Shown here: piece after piece, positions 48,023-56,555 of the stretch
How the letters are laid out: every line of letters starts with the position of its first letter
Position numbering within the stretch: the stretch's first letter is position 1
Assembly (NCBI RefSeq): GCF_000422345.1
Contig: NZ_AULP01000013.1
Coordinates: forward strand, 17,123-81,122
DNA from: Neomelitea salexigens DSM 19753
GTDB taxonomy: Bacteria; Pseudomonadota; Gammaproteobacteria; Pseudomonadales; Spongiibacteraceae
Reading direction: 5' to 3'
DNA: 64,000 bases
Program-made: the position numbers and the translations under genes
Notes under the pieces: generated by a model
The model's input: only the letters and a program-made list of their open reading frames with translations
What the model was told of the DNA's origin: nothing
Database searches by the model: none

Positions 48023-51000
48023 GTGAGGTTCAATCCACAGGTTTTTCTGATGTTACTAACACTCGCCTCCTGTGGCGGTGGTGGTTCCAGTGGAAGTGAC
48101 GGCGGCCAGCCTGCACCGGCAGGCGATAATCAGCCCCCACAGATTCAGGGGCAGCCAGGCATCGCTCAAGAGTGGCAGGCTTTTTCCTTTTCGCCCACGG
48201 TGATCGACCCCGATGGTGATGCGGTGACGGTAAGGGCTGAGGGGCTGCCCGGGTGGTTGAGCTTTGACGAATCCACGCAGGTCTTGAGCGGTGTGCCGAC
48301 TGCAGGCGATGTGGGGCGCGGTGAATGGATCACCTTGACCGCAAACGATGGCCGCGCGACCGCGACAGTAGAGTTTGTGATTGATGTTGCCTTTGAGCCA
48401 TTGGAACAGGCACTGCGTACCGGTGATGCTCGCTATGTTGACAAGCCACAGCGATTTATTGACAGCATTCAAGCGGCATCCAGTAAAGCAACATCGCAAG
48501 GCGCGATACTGCGTCAACAGTTGTTTAACTTGGACATTCACGGGCAGGCGCGCAGCGATGGCAGTAGCGTGACGGATGTGTCTTGGAACCCGACTCACGA
48601 TGCAGGGCTGCTGACCGCCACGTTTGGTGAGAATACGACGCTCTTGTATAGCAATTCGGTAACGCACTCAGATTACACGGTGCGATCGCAGGGTTTGGCA
48701 GTGGCGGGTGAGCAGGCGGGAAAGAACCGCAATGCAGCTTTCGTCGCGCTGGCGAGTAATCCAATGCGCAATGTCTATCGCGATAGCGCAGCGGTAAATA
48801 GCCAGATGCAGCAATGGCTTCGCAACAGCGTGGACTGGTTGCGGGGCGGTGACACGCGGGCGACATTTAACGTAGTGATTGCCCAGATGAGTCAAAGCTA
48901 CTATTTCCCGGACCGCGTCGCTACCCGGCAGTGGCTGGAGGATAACTACCCCGAGCAAGTGGCCTACAATGAGCCCCAAAGCTGCGATGGTTCGGCACTG
49001 GCTGGCTGTTTGGCAGCGCAGCCCGACTTACTGATTGTCTCGCAAGTATCTGCTGAAGGAGCGGCGGGCGACGACGCTCGCAGGGCGATTGAACAGTGGT
49101 TGGCGGAAGGTAAACCACTTTTGTATCTGCATCACGATGGCGACCTTAAGCCACTGGGAGAGGCGATCTTCGAGCAACTTGGTGTGACCTATGCCGGCGA
49201 TAATTACTGGCGACGGCTCCGTGTTGAGGGCTATGACGTGAGGGGGCAACTAGATCGTGTCCCAGCCGAAGTGGAAGCGATTAATGGCCTCATTGCTCGG
49301 TTTGAATCCGGTGATTTCAGCGTGGATTTGAGCCTCTGTGCAGATAAAAACTGCCCCGCTGAGAGCGGCTATGCTCAGGAGTTTGGCGAGGCGGCGGAGT
49401 ATGCGCAGCAGTTTTTCCGGCAACTGGATAGCCAGTCTCAGCCACTCTTTGATCGCGGTGGAATGCGTTACTACAAGTCGCTGTTGTTATTGGCTGATAG
49501 CTATCGGCAGACAGTGCGCTTTCCTATGGATAAACTGACGACCCCGACGCCGGTGTTTTTGCAGGCGTATTTTGCCGACCATGTTCAGTATCAGCGCCGG
49601 GATATTAATCCAGTACCCGCCGATATGGGGAATTTTAGCCGCAGTGACTTCAGCCACATTCGGCCAGTTAGTCGCAGGGTGAGCCTAACTAGTCGACGGC
49701 ACTTTCGTGCGGCGGGGGTCTACGCCTTGCCCGGCAGAACGGTGACGGTTAGGCGAGTCGATAGCGCTGCGGTGGTCACCACCATTTTTGTGAATACCCT
49801 GCGCAGTGGTGCGACCCACCCCTTCAATGAGAATGCTTATTCGCGTCCGAAATTTTTGCGTGGTCAGGCTTTGGCGCTGGCGCCTGGTCAGACCTTGCGA
49901 TTTACCTCTGCCTACGGCGGCCCTATTCAGATTGGCTTTGACCGCAATGACGAGCAGGTAGAGTTTGAATTCAGCGAGGTGGGAGAGCACCCTTACTGGG
50001 CGGGAGAGGGCGACAATGCCGATTTTGCCGCCGCCATGGTACGTGACGACTACGACTGGGCAGAACTCTCTACACCGGGCTTTGAAGTGCACTCCAAGTT
50101 GGAGAAGATGCGCAGTTCCATCGCCGAGTGGCGCAGCGCCGCCGAGCTGGCGCAAGCGACGGAACGCTACATGTATAACTTTGCTCATGTACTGGCGGGC
50201 TTTCAAGGAGAGGGAATAGACCGTGTCAGCGAGATTCACCAATTCGCTGAGCAACGGGGTTGGCAGCTAGACACCATCGATGTGGTGAAGCATATGAACG
50301 CTGATCAAGCGACCTGCGGCTACGGTTGTTCCGGAAACCCCTATGATGCGTACTGGTCTTTCAATCCGATAGGGCACGGTGACCTACACGAATTGGGTCA
50401 TGGCCTAGAGCTTGGGCGCTTTAGATTCGTTGGTTGGGACGGCCATGCCAGCACTAATCCCTACTCCTACTATGCTAAATCTCAGTATTTCCTCGATACG
50501 GGTGAGGACCCAGGGTGTCAGGCACTGCCGTTTGATTCGTTAAAGCAAGCCTTGCTTGAAAGTCGCGCCAGTGCGGACCCCTTTGCAGATATGCAGCGTC
50601 GACAATTGAACGGCTGGTCTGAGGGTGTGGCGATAACAATACAAATGATGATGTCGGCTCAGGCAGAGGGTGTGCTCAGTGATGGCTGGCACTTGCTGGC
50701 TCGCCTACACATTATGGATCGCGTTTTTAATCGTGCTGACAACAGTGACGAAAGCTGGCTGGCAGAGCGTGAGGCCTTGGGTTTTTCTTCCTACTCCCGC
50801 GCCGAGGCGCGCGCACTTTCAAATAATGATTGGCTGGCCATTGCGCTGTCACAGAGTACCTCGCGAGATATGCGTGAATACCTGGCAATGTGGGGATTAG
50901 CCATCAGTGATAAGGCCGCTGCGCAGGTGGCCAGTTTTGCTTATCCAAGCATGCCGCTGCGCTTCTTTGATAGCGGTGCCCGCGACTACTGCAGTAATTT

Positions 51001-51028
51001 CCAGCCAGCGTCGATGGCAATGGATTAG
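48023..51028 (+). CDS. M60-like/ImpA-type metallopeptidase lipoprotein
   Basis: About 1001 residues from GTG 48023 (GGAG 10 bases upstream; an in-frame GTG at 47996 would add nine). A short signal ends in LASC, so it is a lipoprotein, followed by a Gly/Ser-rich linker and an Ig-like putative-sugar-binding domain (about 35-125, FSPTVIDPDGDAVTV). The long remainder matches the ImpA family; the zinc motif HELGH lies at about residue 789. Pseudomonas aeruginosa ImpA cleaves O-glycosylated host proteins. The substrate here may be mucin-type glycoproteins of animal or algal surfaces. Confidence 0.9.
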   Translation: MRFNPQVFLMLLTLASCGGGGSSGSDGGQPAPAGDNQPPQIQGQPGIAQEWQAFSFSPTVIDPDGDAVTVRAEGLPGWLSFDESTQVLSGVPTAGDVGRGEWITLTANDGRATATVEFVIDVAFEPLEQALRTGDARYVDKPQRFIDSIQAASSKATSQGAILRQQLFNLDIHGQARSDGSSVTDVSWNPTHDAGLLTATFGENTTLLYSNSVTHSDYTVRSQGLAVAGEQAGKNRNAAFVALASNPMRNVYRDSAAVNSQMQQWLRNSVDWLRGGDTRATFNVVIAQMSQSYYFPDRVATRQWLEDNYPEQVAYNEPQSCDGSALAGCLAAQPDLLIVSQVSAEGAAGDDARRAIEQWLAEGKPLLYLHHDGDLKPLGEAIFEQLGVTYAGDNYWRRLRVEGYDVRGQLDRVPAEVEAINGLIARFESGDFSVDLSLCADKNCPAESGYAQEFGEAAEYAQQFFRQLDSQSQPLFDRGGMRYYKSLLLLADSYRQTVRFPMDKLTTPTPVFLQAYFADHVQYQRRDINPVPADMGNFSRSDFSHIRPVSRRVSLTSRRHFRAAGVYALPGRTVTVRRVDSAAVVTTIFVNTLRSGATHPFNENAYSRPKFLRGQALALAPGQTLRFTSAYGGPIQIGFDRNDEQVEFEFSEVGEHPYWAGEGDNADFAAAMVRDDYDWAELSTPGFEVHSKLEKMRSSIAEWRSAAELAQATERYMYNFAHVLAGFQGEGIDRVSEIHQFAEQRGWQLDTIDVVKHMNADQATCGYGCSGNPYDAYWSFNPIGHGDLHELGHGLELGRFRFVGWDGHASTNPYSYYAKSQYFLDTGEDPGCQALPFDSLKQALLESRASADPFADMQRRQLNGWSEGVAITIQMMMSAQAEGVLSDGWHLLARLHIMDRVFNRADNSDESWLAEREALGFSSYSRAEARALSNNDWLAIALSQSTSRDMREYLAMWGLAISDKAAAQVASFAYPSMPLRFFDSGARDYCSNFQPASMAMD

Positions 51029-51106
51029 ACCTTGGTCTAATCCAGCTGAACTGGGTGTTGAAAACCCTTACCCTGTGGTATTCACATGCCAGAGGAGACG
51101 GCGCCC

Positions 51107-51646
51107 ATGTTGGATGAGCACGATGCCGGTTTATTGATTATTGATGTGCAGGGCAAGCTTGCACGGATGATGCACGACAGCGAAGCGATGATCGCCAATA
51201 TAAGGCGGATGATTCGCGCCTGCCAAATACTGTCAGTGCCTATTGTTTGGATAGAGCAGTACCCACAAGGGCTTGGTGAAACCGTCGAGGAATTATCGGA
51301 ATTACTCGTAGACTTAACGCCGCATGTTAAGTCGACGTTCAGTGTCTGCGATTGTGAATCAACACTTCAGCCCCTTGAAGCGTCCGGTCGCAAGCAGTGG
51401 ATGGTATGCGGCATTGAGGCACACATCTGTGTGTATCAAACGGTGGTGGGTATGTTACAGCGGGCTTATCACGTAGAGGTTATTAGCGATGCCGTATCCT
51501 CTCGAGCCGCAAGTAATCACCAGCTCGCTTTGCAAAAAATGCATGAGCATGGCGCGGGGCTAAGTAGCGTTGAGATGGCGGTTTACGAACTGTTGAAGGA
51601 TTCGGCGCGGCCAGAGTTCAAAGCCATGTTGCCACTGATGAAATAG
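51107..51646 (+). CDS. Isochorismatase-family cysteine hydrolase
   Basis: 179 residues of the YcaC-like branch. The Asp-Lys-Cys triad is visible as LLIIDVQ, HVKSTFS and VCGIEAHICVYQT. ATG 51107 is preferred because GAGGAG lies 9 bases upstream; ATG 51086 would add seven residues. These hydrolases act on amides such as nicotinamide or ureas; the substrate is unknown. It follows the ImpA-like gene by about 80 bases and may be a separate unit. Confidence 0.9.
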   Translation: MLDEHDAGLLIIDVQGKLARMMHDSEAMIANIRRMIRACQILSVPIVWIEQYPQGLGETVEELSELLVDLTPHVKSTFSVCDCESTLQPLEASGRKQWMVCGIEAHICVYQTVVGMLQRAYHVEVISDAVSSRAASNHQLALQKMHEHGAGLSSVEMAVYELLKDSARPEFKAMLPLMK

Positions 51647-51674
51647 CACGCGAAAATGTCATTCGGGGCAATAT

Positions 51675-51702
51675 CCAGGCCTCTGTGCAAACAGAGGCCT
51701 GG
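51675..51702. terminator. Hairpin between converging isochorismatase and ceramidase genes
   Basis: Perfect 12-base arms (CCAGGCCTCTGT and complement) around a GCAA tetraloop. No T tract is present on either strand, so it may act as a 3' stabilising stem or a factor-dependent terminator. Confidence 0.6.
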
Positions 51703-51709
51703 CAAGCGC

Positions 51710-54112
51710 TTAGGGGCAGTTTGAGATAGGTTCGGAGATGGTGAAACTACTCGACACCCCCGAGTAGGCTTGTTTAGGTAATACCAGCGTTTGTGCCGCA
51801 CCTTCATGACGCAGGCGGTACGTGCCCGCGGGCGTGTTACGGGGAATATGCCAAGTGACCTCAGCCGTAGAGGGCCCAACTTCCGGTAGCTCTATGGGTA
51901 GCGGCGAGGGCAGCAGGGGCTGCCAGGAGAACAACAGCTCGGGGTCTTTGTCGGTAGCCACGACCTGCCATTGTTGGTCTTCTCCCAGGCGTTCGGCATA
52001 CACGTAGCTGGATTGTATTTTCAGATCATTGCGGGGATGGCCGGCCTGGAAACTGGCGGTAACGGTGTCGCCGGGCGCCGCACTGCTGGGCGCGTCGGTA
52101 ACAACATCGCCATAGCTCTTGCCCGGGCCGGGTAAGTCACTGGGAATATAGGGCAGGCGAATCAAAATTGGCGAGCCATCAACGTAGCCTAGCCCCTCGG
52201 GCGAGGCTTGGCCCTCAGCAAGTGAGCGCGCCAGACGCCGACTTTCTTGTTCCACCGCAGCCAAAGACCACGGGCCAAAGATGGTGGACCCACCTTCATA
52301 CTGTTGAACTGAATATTCCTCGCGGGTTGTCAGGTAGTGGGAGTACTCGTTGACCAAACCGGCGACGACAATGGTGTCGATGCCCACTGGCGCCAGCAGT
52401 GGGAATAGTTGTTTTTGAATGCGTCGCGCCGACATCGTGGTCACTTCCCAGGGGATGCCGAGAATCGCTAGATTCCCCATGCGGAAGAGCTGGAAAGGAA
52501 CGATGCTGGGCTCTGCGGAAAGTGGCGGCCCAAGTGGAATGAGGATGGGCTTCTCGGCGTGGCAGGAGAGGTCGAGAAGGGGCAGTTGGTCAAGGTTACA
52601 GAGCACCGCATTGGATAGCAGTGTTGGCGGTATCAAACCCTGTGTTGCCGTTTCGATGTCGCTAAGTGCTGCCGCGATGAGGTCGGGGTCGCTGTCGCAG
52701 CTAATCCCCTCGCGAGTGAAGCCGGGGCCGTCTTCGGCACCCGCGCCAAAGGCGGGGCCAACCGCCGCCAAACACGTGCGAATTTCGTCGGCATCCAGCT
52801 CTGCTGGGTGGTTAAGCGCATTGAGAACGGCTGGGTCAGTAACGCTGACCTCGTCCATTTTTACGTGGAAAAAGCGGTAGTCGATAGGGCCGTTCAGCGC
52901 CTTGCCTGTTTGGAAAAGGTCCAGCGCTTTGGCGAGCTGTTTTGTCCCCGAGATGGCGTTGGACTCGTAGGGGTCGGCGCCGCCGCCACGTGTTGGGTCG
53001 GGGTGGGGGCGTTCAACAATAAAGATATTCGGCGAGGCATCGCCCTCATCTTTTTGAGCGAAGGCCGCGACAAAGTTGTCTTCGCCGTTGCCGGTGTCGC
53101 CGTAGCGAGTATTCATAATGCGTTCGAAGCCGAGCGATGCATAGCCCTTGATATCTGAACTGACTAAGTCCAGTTCTGAGCCGAGCACGGTTGGGTGGAC
53201 GCCAAACCAGTTGATAACACCGACAGCTGAGCCGCCTTTGCGCACCATATTCAGCTGCACCACGCGCTTGTCGACAGTGATCTCTTCACCGCGGGTATTG
53301 ATAAATTCCTCACGCTCTTGCTGGCTGTTTTGCTCAAAGGCAATCAAAGAGCGGTTGATATTGGTATTTAAGAGTTCGTCTACCGCTAACTGAATAGGGG
53401 CGGTCTCTGGGTGCGCCTGGATATTTTGGTGGGCCATTCTCAGTGCGGCCATCATGCCGTCGACGATCGTGTCGAGCACCAGCTTGTCAAAGCCAAAGTG
53501 GAAGGTATTAAAGCCCTCGTAGTGGGAGTAACCCGCCGGCCCTTGGTGGGTGTGAGTCGCTGACAGCATGATATTGTCGGGCCCATAGTGTTGAGACAGC
53601 TCAGGGTCTTGGGCAACTGCGCGCAACACAGCCTGGCGCATGGAGCCGAACACCATGCCGGTGTCGGTAGACATGAATAATACGCGTTTGCCGTTGCAGG
53701 GGGACTCGATGGCGAAGGCGCGAGCGTACTGGCGCTGATGCAGACCGCTAAGAACCTGGGTAGGGCTCTCCCAGCCCATGCCGCTGGTATTGGCAACGGG
53801 CCCGGTGATGTCGTGAATGCCTGATCCAAAGCGGTACTCGTTATTGTCAGCGCAACTCCCGGTGGGTTTGCCCGTAGCGGTGCCTGCGGCGGCTGGGGTA
53901 ATCGCGAGCGTTCTGCTGGGGGCGTCGATGCCTTCCCCTACTTTTAGGTACTCGCTATCGCGCATACATTGCGCTCGCTCTGCGTCGACAAAACGGTTCA
54001 CCTGCTCGCTTGATGGTGAATTTTTGCTGCTAGAGCTGCTTCCCCCACAAGCGGCAAGCAATAAGCTAAAAGCGTAGATTAGTGGCTTGGCCAGTGATGA
54101 ATTGGCAGGCAT
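51710..54112 (-). CDS. Neutral/alkaline ceramidase lipoprotein
   Basis: Hydrolyses the amide bond of ceramide to sphingosine and fatty acid. The 800 residues begin with a lipobox signal (LLLAAC, Cys about 22) and a Ser-rich linker. The catalytic domain has the Zn-binding ATHTHQGPAGY and WFGVHPT, and NEYSHYLTTREEY near residue 600. A C-terminal immunoglobulin-like domain (about 660-800) follows. As bacteria rarely make ceramide, the substrate is probably from eukaryotes or environmental sphingolipid. It is downstream of the P450 gene on the same strand. Confidence 0.92.
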   Translation of the reverse strand: MPANSSLAKPLIYAFSLLLAACGGSSSSSKNSPSSEQVNRFVDAERAQCMRDSEYLKVGEGIDAPSRTLAITPAAAGTATGKPTGSCADNNEYRFGSGIHDITGPVANTSGMGWESPTQVLSGLHQRQYARAFAIESPCNGKRVLFMSTDTGMVFGSMRQAVLRAVAQDPELSQHYGPDNIMLSATHTHQGPAGYSHYEGFNTFHFGFDKLVLDTIVDGMMAALRMAHQNIQAHPETAPIQLAVDELLNTNINRSLIAFEQNSQQEREEFINTRGEEITVDKRVVQLNMVRKGGSAVGVINWFGVHPTVLGSELDLVSSDIKGYASLGFERIMNTRYGDTGNGEDNFVAAFAQKDEGDASPNIFIVERPHPDPTRGGGADPYESNAISGTKQLAKALDLFQTGKALNGPIDYRFFHVKMDEVSVTDPAVLNALNHPAELDADEIRTCLAAVGPAFGAGAEDGPGFTREGISCDSDPDLIAAALSDIETATQGLIPPTLLSNAVLCNLDQLPLLDLSCHAEKPILIPLGPPLSAEPSIVPFQLFRMGNLAILGIPWEVTTMSARRIQKQLFPLLAPVGIDTIVVAGLVNEYSHYLTTREEYSVQQYEGGSTIFGPWSLAAVEQESRRLARSLAEGQASPEGLGYVDGSPILIRLPYIPSDLPGPGKSYGDVVTDAPSSAAPGDTVTASFQAGHPRNDLKIQSSYVYAERLGEDQQWQVVATDKDPELLFSWQPLLPSPLPIELPEVGPSTAEVTWHIPRNTPAGTYRLRHEGAAQTLVLPKQAYSGVSSSFTISEPISNCP

Positions 54113-54239
54113 GGTAAATCCTTTTTTGTGGGGCGAGCGCGGTTCTCTGCGCGGGCTTTTGCGCGATGCGCGCGGTGAGTTATAGCGCCTAAGTTTTTAG
54201 GTTACTTTTATGTGGCGATTGTGTCGATAGGTAGAATAT

Positions 54240-54266
54240 CGAGCGAACTGATGGTCAGTTCGCTCG
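54240..54266 (-). terminator. Hairpin after the P450 gene
   Basis: Perfect 12-base arms (CGAGCGAACTGA and complement) with a 3-base loop, 14 bases beyond the P450 stop. No U tract follows, so termination strength is uncertain. Confidence 0.55.
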
Positions 54267-54279
54267 ACGGCTGGGCTTT

Positions 54280-55476
54280 TTAGCGTACTGACAGTTTTAC
54301 TGGCATCGACTTAAATGCGTGGATGGAGTTGGAGCGGATGTAACGCGGAGGCGCTGTTTCCTCAATTGCTGAGAAGTTCTTGAAGAATTCCTCAAAGAAT
54401 ATCCGCGCTTCCATGCGCGCTAAATTCGCACCGAGACATAAATGTATGCCGTGACCAAAGGCCATGTGGGGGTTATTTTGGCGCTGTATGTCGAAGGTCA
54501 TTGCTTGCTCGAATACGGATTCGTCAAAGTTGGCTGAGCTGTACAGCATAACCACTTTGTCACCAGCCTTGATCGCGGTACCCGCAATTTCTGTGTCGCA
54601 TGTGGCGGTGCGTCGGAAGTAATGCAACGGGCATGTCCAGCGCAACATTTCCTCGACCGCGTTGCCGAGTTTGTCGGGGTTTGCTTCCAGTTCACGGTAC
54701 AGGGCCGGGCGCTGCAACAGTTCATGCATGCCGGAGCTGATCAGGCCGCGTGTTGTCTCGTTACCGGCAACAGCTATTTGCACGAACAGGCTGGCAAACT
54801 CTGCCTCACTGACACGCTCGCCGTCTATTTCCTGGTTGATGAGCAATGAAATTAAGTCGTCGCCATTTTTGTCTTTGCGCTCGCAGGCAAGCTCAAAGCC
54901 GTAGGTGCCCATTTCAATGCTTGCTTGTAACACTTCCTCCTCAGTGCCGCCTAGGTCGGGATCCGAGGACGAGGTTTGCATGTCCGACCACTGGCGAATT
55001 TGCGTCCACATGTCTCGCGGAATATCCATCAGCTGACAGATAACCGCGGTGGGCAAGTCGCCGGCCAGGTCTTCAACGAAGTCGACCTCTTCACGCTCGC
55101 GCGCGGAGCGCATAATATTTTGGGCAATCTCGCGAATTTGTGGCTCTAACGCTTTGAGGCGGCTTGACGTAAAACGGCTAATGACCGCGCGCCGGGGTTT
55201 GGCGTGGCGCGGCGGGTCCATGCCAAGCAGCTGATTGCGGGTCATTTCCAGGGTACTTTCAGGGAGGTCGTCAACCAGCACAAAGCCCTGTTCTGCCGAA
55301 AATGTTTTAAAGTCCCGCGATACTGCCATTACGTCAGCATGGCGGCTAACAACCCAGTAGCCGCTGCCATCGGGGTGAGGATGCCAATAGACCGGGGCAT
55401 GTTCGCGCAGCCATCGGAACTGGTCGTGGGGAATACCCTGCAGATAGTTGTCAGGGTTGTATACATCTATGTTCAT
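54280..55476 (-). CDS. Cytochrome P450
   Basis: About 398 residues, soluble bacterial type. I-helix oxygen-binding AVAGNETTR, K-helix EEMLRW (ExxR type) and the haem loop FGHGIHLCLGANLARME with the axial Cys. The pattern resembles bacterial CYPs that hydroxylate steroids, terpenes or fatty chains, but the substrate is not evident. Two adjacent ATG codons exist; 55476 gives the better 6-base spacing to AGGAG. It is 14 bases downstream of the cupin gene, so the two form an operon. No ferredoxin partner is adjacent. Confidence 0.94.
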   Translation of the reverse strand: MNIDVYNPDNYLQGIPHDQFRWLREHAPVYWHPHPDGSGYWVVSRHADVMAVSRDFKTFSAEQGFVLVDDLPESTLEMTRNQLLGMDPPRHAKPRRAVISRFTSSRLKALEPQIREIAQNIMRSAREREEVDFVEDLAGDLPTAVICQLMDIPRDMWTQIRQWSDMQTSSSDPDLGGTEEEVLQASIEMGTYGFELACERKDKNGDDLISLLINQEIDGERVSEAEFASLFVQIAVAGNETTRGLISSGMHELLQRPALYRELEANPDKLGNAVEEMLRWTCPLHYFRRTATCDTEIAGTAIKAGDKVVMLYSSANFDESVFEQAMTFDIQRQNNPHMAFGHGIHLCLGANLARMEARIFFEEFFKNFSAIEETAPPRYIRSNSIHAFKSMPVKLSVR

Positions 55477-55490
55477 CATAGGCTCCTGAG

Positions 55491-55952
55491 CTATTCCACC
55501 AGTACCTTGGGGGTGGGTAAGCCTTCCGCCTCACACATGGCCAAGTAAAAATCGAGGGTCATTTGCCCGTCGACCACCGAGGTAATATTGCCCTCGGCAT
55601 CCAGGTTGATGTTTGAGCCATACATCTGAAACCACACGCGGGTATTGTCCTCGATGCACTGCAGGGTGTGTACAGAGCCTGCGGGCTCATACAGAAACGA
55701 CCCGGCGCGGTTCACGTAGTCGTACTCTTTATATTTCCATGCGCCTGAGGTGGTATAGCCCCAGACTGGCCCAGTGTGCTTATGGGTTTCTACTTCGTAG
55801 CCCGCTTTGAAGACGTTCTCGATAATCCATAGTCCTTCGCCGCGTTTAACCTGTAATACACGCAACAAACTGCCGTCGCCAATGTCGATAAAAGGCAGCT
55901 CGTCGGCGCCGATGTGGATGGCCTCGGGGTGAATGGCCTCGGGGATAGACAT
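55491..55952 (-). CDS. Cupin protein, 2,4'-dihydroxyacetophenone dioxygenase-like
   Basis: 153 residues forming a single cupin barrel. Metal ligands are seen in ETHKHTGPVWGYTTSG and in AGSVHTLQC. The pattern matches the 2,4'-dihydroxyacetophenone dioxygenase family, which cleaves C-C bonds next to a keto group, or the related acetylacetone-cleaving type. AGGAGAG precedes the ATG. With the P450 it may form a two-step oxygenation pathway; this is inference. Confidence 0.82.
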   Translation of the reverse strand: MSIPEAIHPEAIHIGADELPFIDIGDGSLLRVLQVKRGEGLWIIENVFKAGYEVETHKHTGPVWGYTTSGAWKYKEYDYVNRAGSFLYEPAGSVHTLQCIEDNTRVWFQMYGSNINLDAEGNITSVVDGQMTLDFYLAMCEAEGLPTPKVLVE

Positions 55953-56045
55953 ATTCTCTCCTGATGTTAAGTCGCTTTTGAATTGTTATCAGTGGTGTAC
56001 TCTTTCATCGGCCTCTACTATGAACATGCCTTGGCCACTTGAACA

Positions 56046-56059
56046 CCTCCATCTGGAGG
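56046..56059 (+). other. Small hairpin in the leader of the SMR gene
   Basis: CCTCC pairs with GGAGG around ATCT. The stem hides a perfect Shine-Dalgarno-like GGAGG. The loop is not the ACGR of guanidine-II riboswitches. Confidence 0.4.
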
Positions 56060-56109
56060 AGGCTGAAAGGTTGGCGAGCTTAAAAATGGACGATTAACGA
56101 GGATTATTC

Positions 56110-56427
56110 GTGGCTTGGGTTTATCTGGTGTTGGCGGGTTTGTTTGAAATTGGTTGGCCGGTCGGCCTAAAGCTGGCTCAGGAGGATAAAACGCGACTCC
56201 TGGGGGTGGCTGTTGCCATCGTATTTATGGGCGTTAGCGGTATGTTGCTGTGGTTGGCGCAGAAACAGATACCCATTGGCACCTCCTATGCCGTGTGGAC
56301 GGGGATAGGCGCGGCGGGAACCTTTCTGGTCGGCGTGGTTTTTTTCGGTGACGCTAGCAGCCTGTTGCGTTACGTGGGGATCGCTTTGATTGTGTCCGGG
56401 GTGGCAACGCTTAAGCTCGCGCACTAG
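56110..56427 (+). CDS. SMR-family transporter of the Gdx/SugE type
   Basis: 105 residues, four helices. The conserved Glu is in LFEIGWPVGLKLA (about residue 13), and GTSYAVWTGIGAAGTF matches the guanidinium exporter (Gdx, formerly SugE) subgroup rather than EmrE. A proton-coupled exporter in the inner membrane. The start is GTG 56110 with GAGG 7 bases upstream; no ATG is available nearby. No second SMR subunit is adjacent, so a homodimer is expected. It converges on katG. Confidence 0.9.
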   Translation: MAWVYLVLAGLFEIGWPVGLKLAQEDKTRLLGVAVAIVFMGVSGMLLWLAQKQIPIGTSYAVWTGIGAAGTFLVGVVFFGDASSLLRYVGIALIVSGVATLKLAH

Positions 56428-56501
56428 GTCTTGACGTGTCAGTGCAGGCAGCGTCGATGTCGGCTTCGGCGTTTGGCGCAGATTGTTTGTCTGCAGAAAT
56501 A

Positions 56502-56534
56502 AAAATACCCACGCTCATCAGAGCGTAGGTATTA
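56502..56534 (-). terminator. Terminator after katG
   Basis: AATACCCACGCTC pairs with GAGCGTAGGTATT (one mismatch) around ATCA; read on the minus strand it is followed by a T run. Confidence 0.85.
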
Positions 56535-56555
56535 CGTCTTGCTGCTTAGTGCGCT

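Noticed and set aside
55953..56109. Guanidine riboswitch upstream of the SMR gene
   Set aside because: No paired hairpins with ACGR loops and no ykkC-like core could be seen; only one small stem with an ATCT loop.
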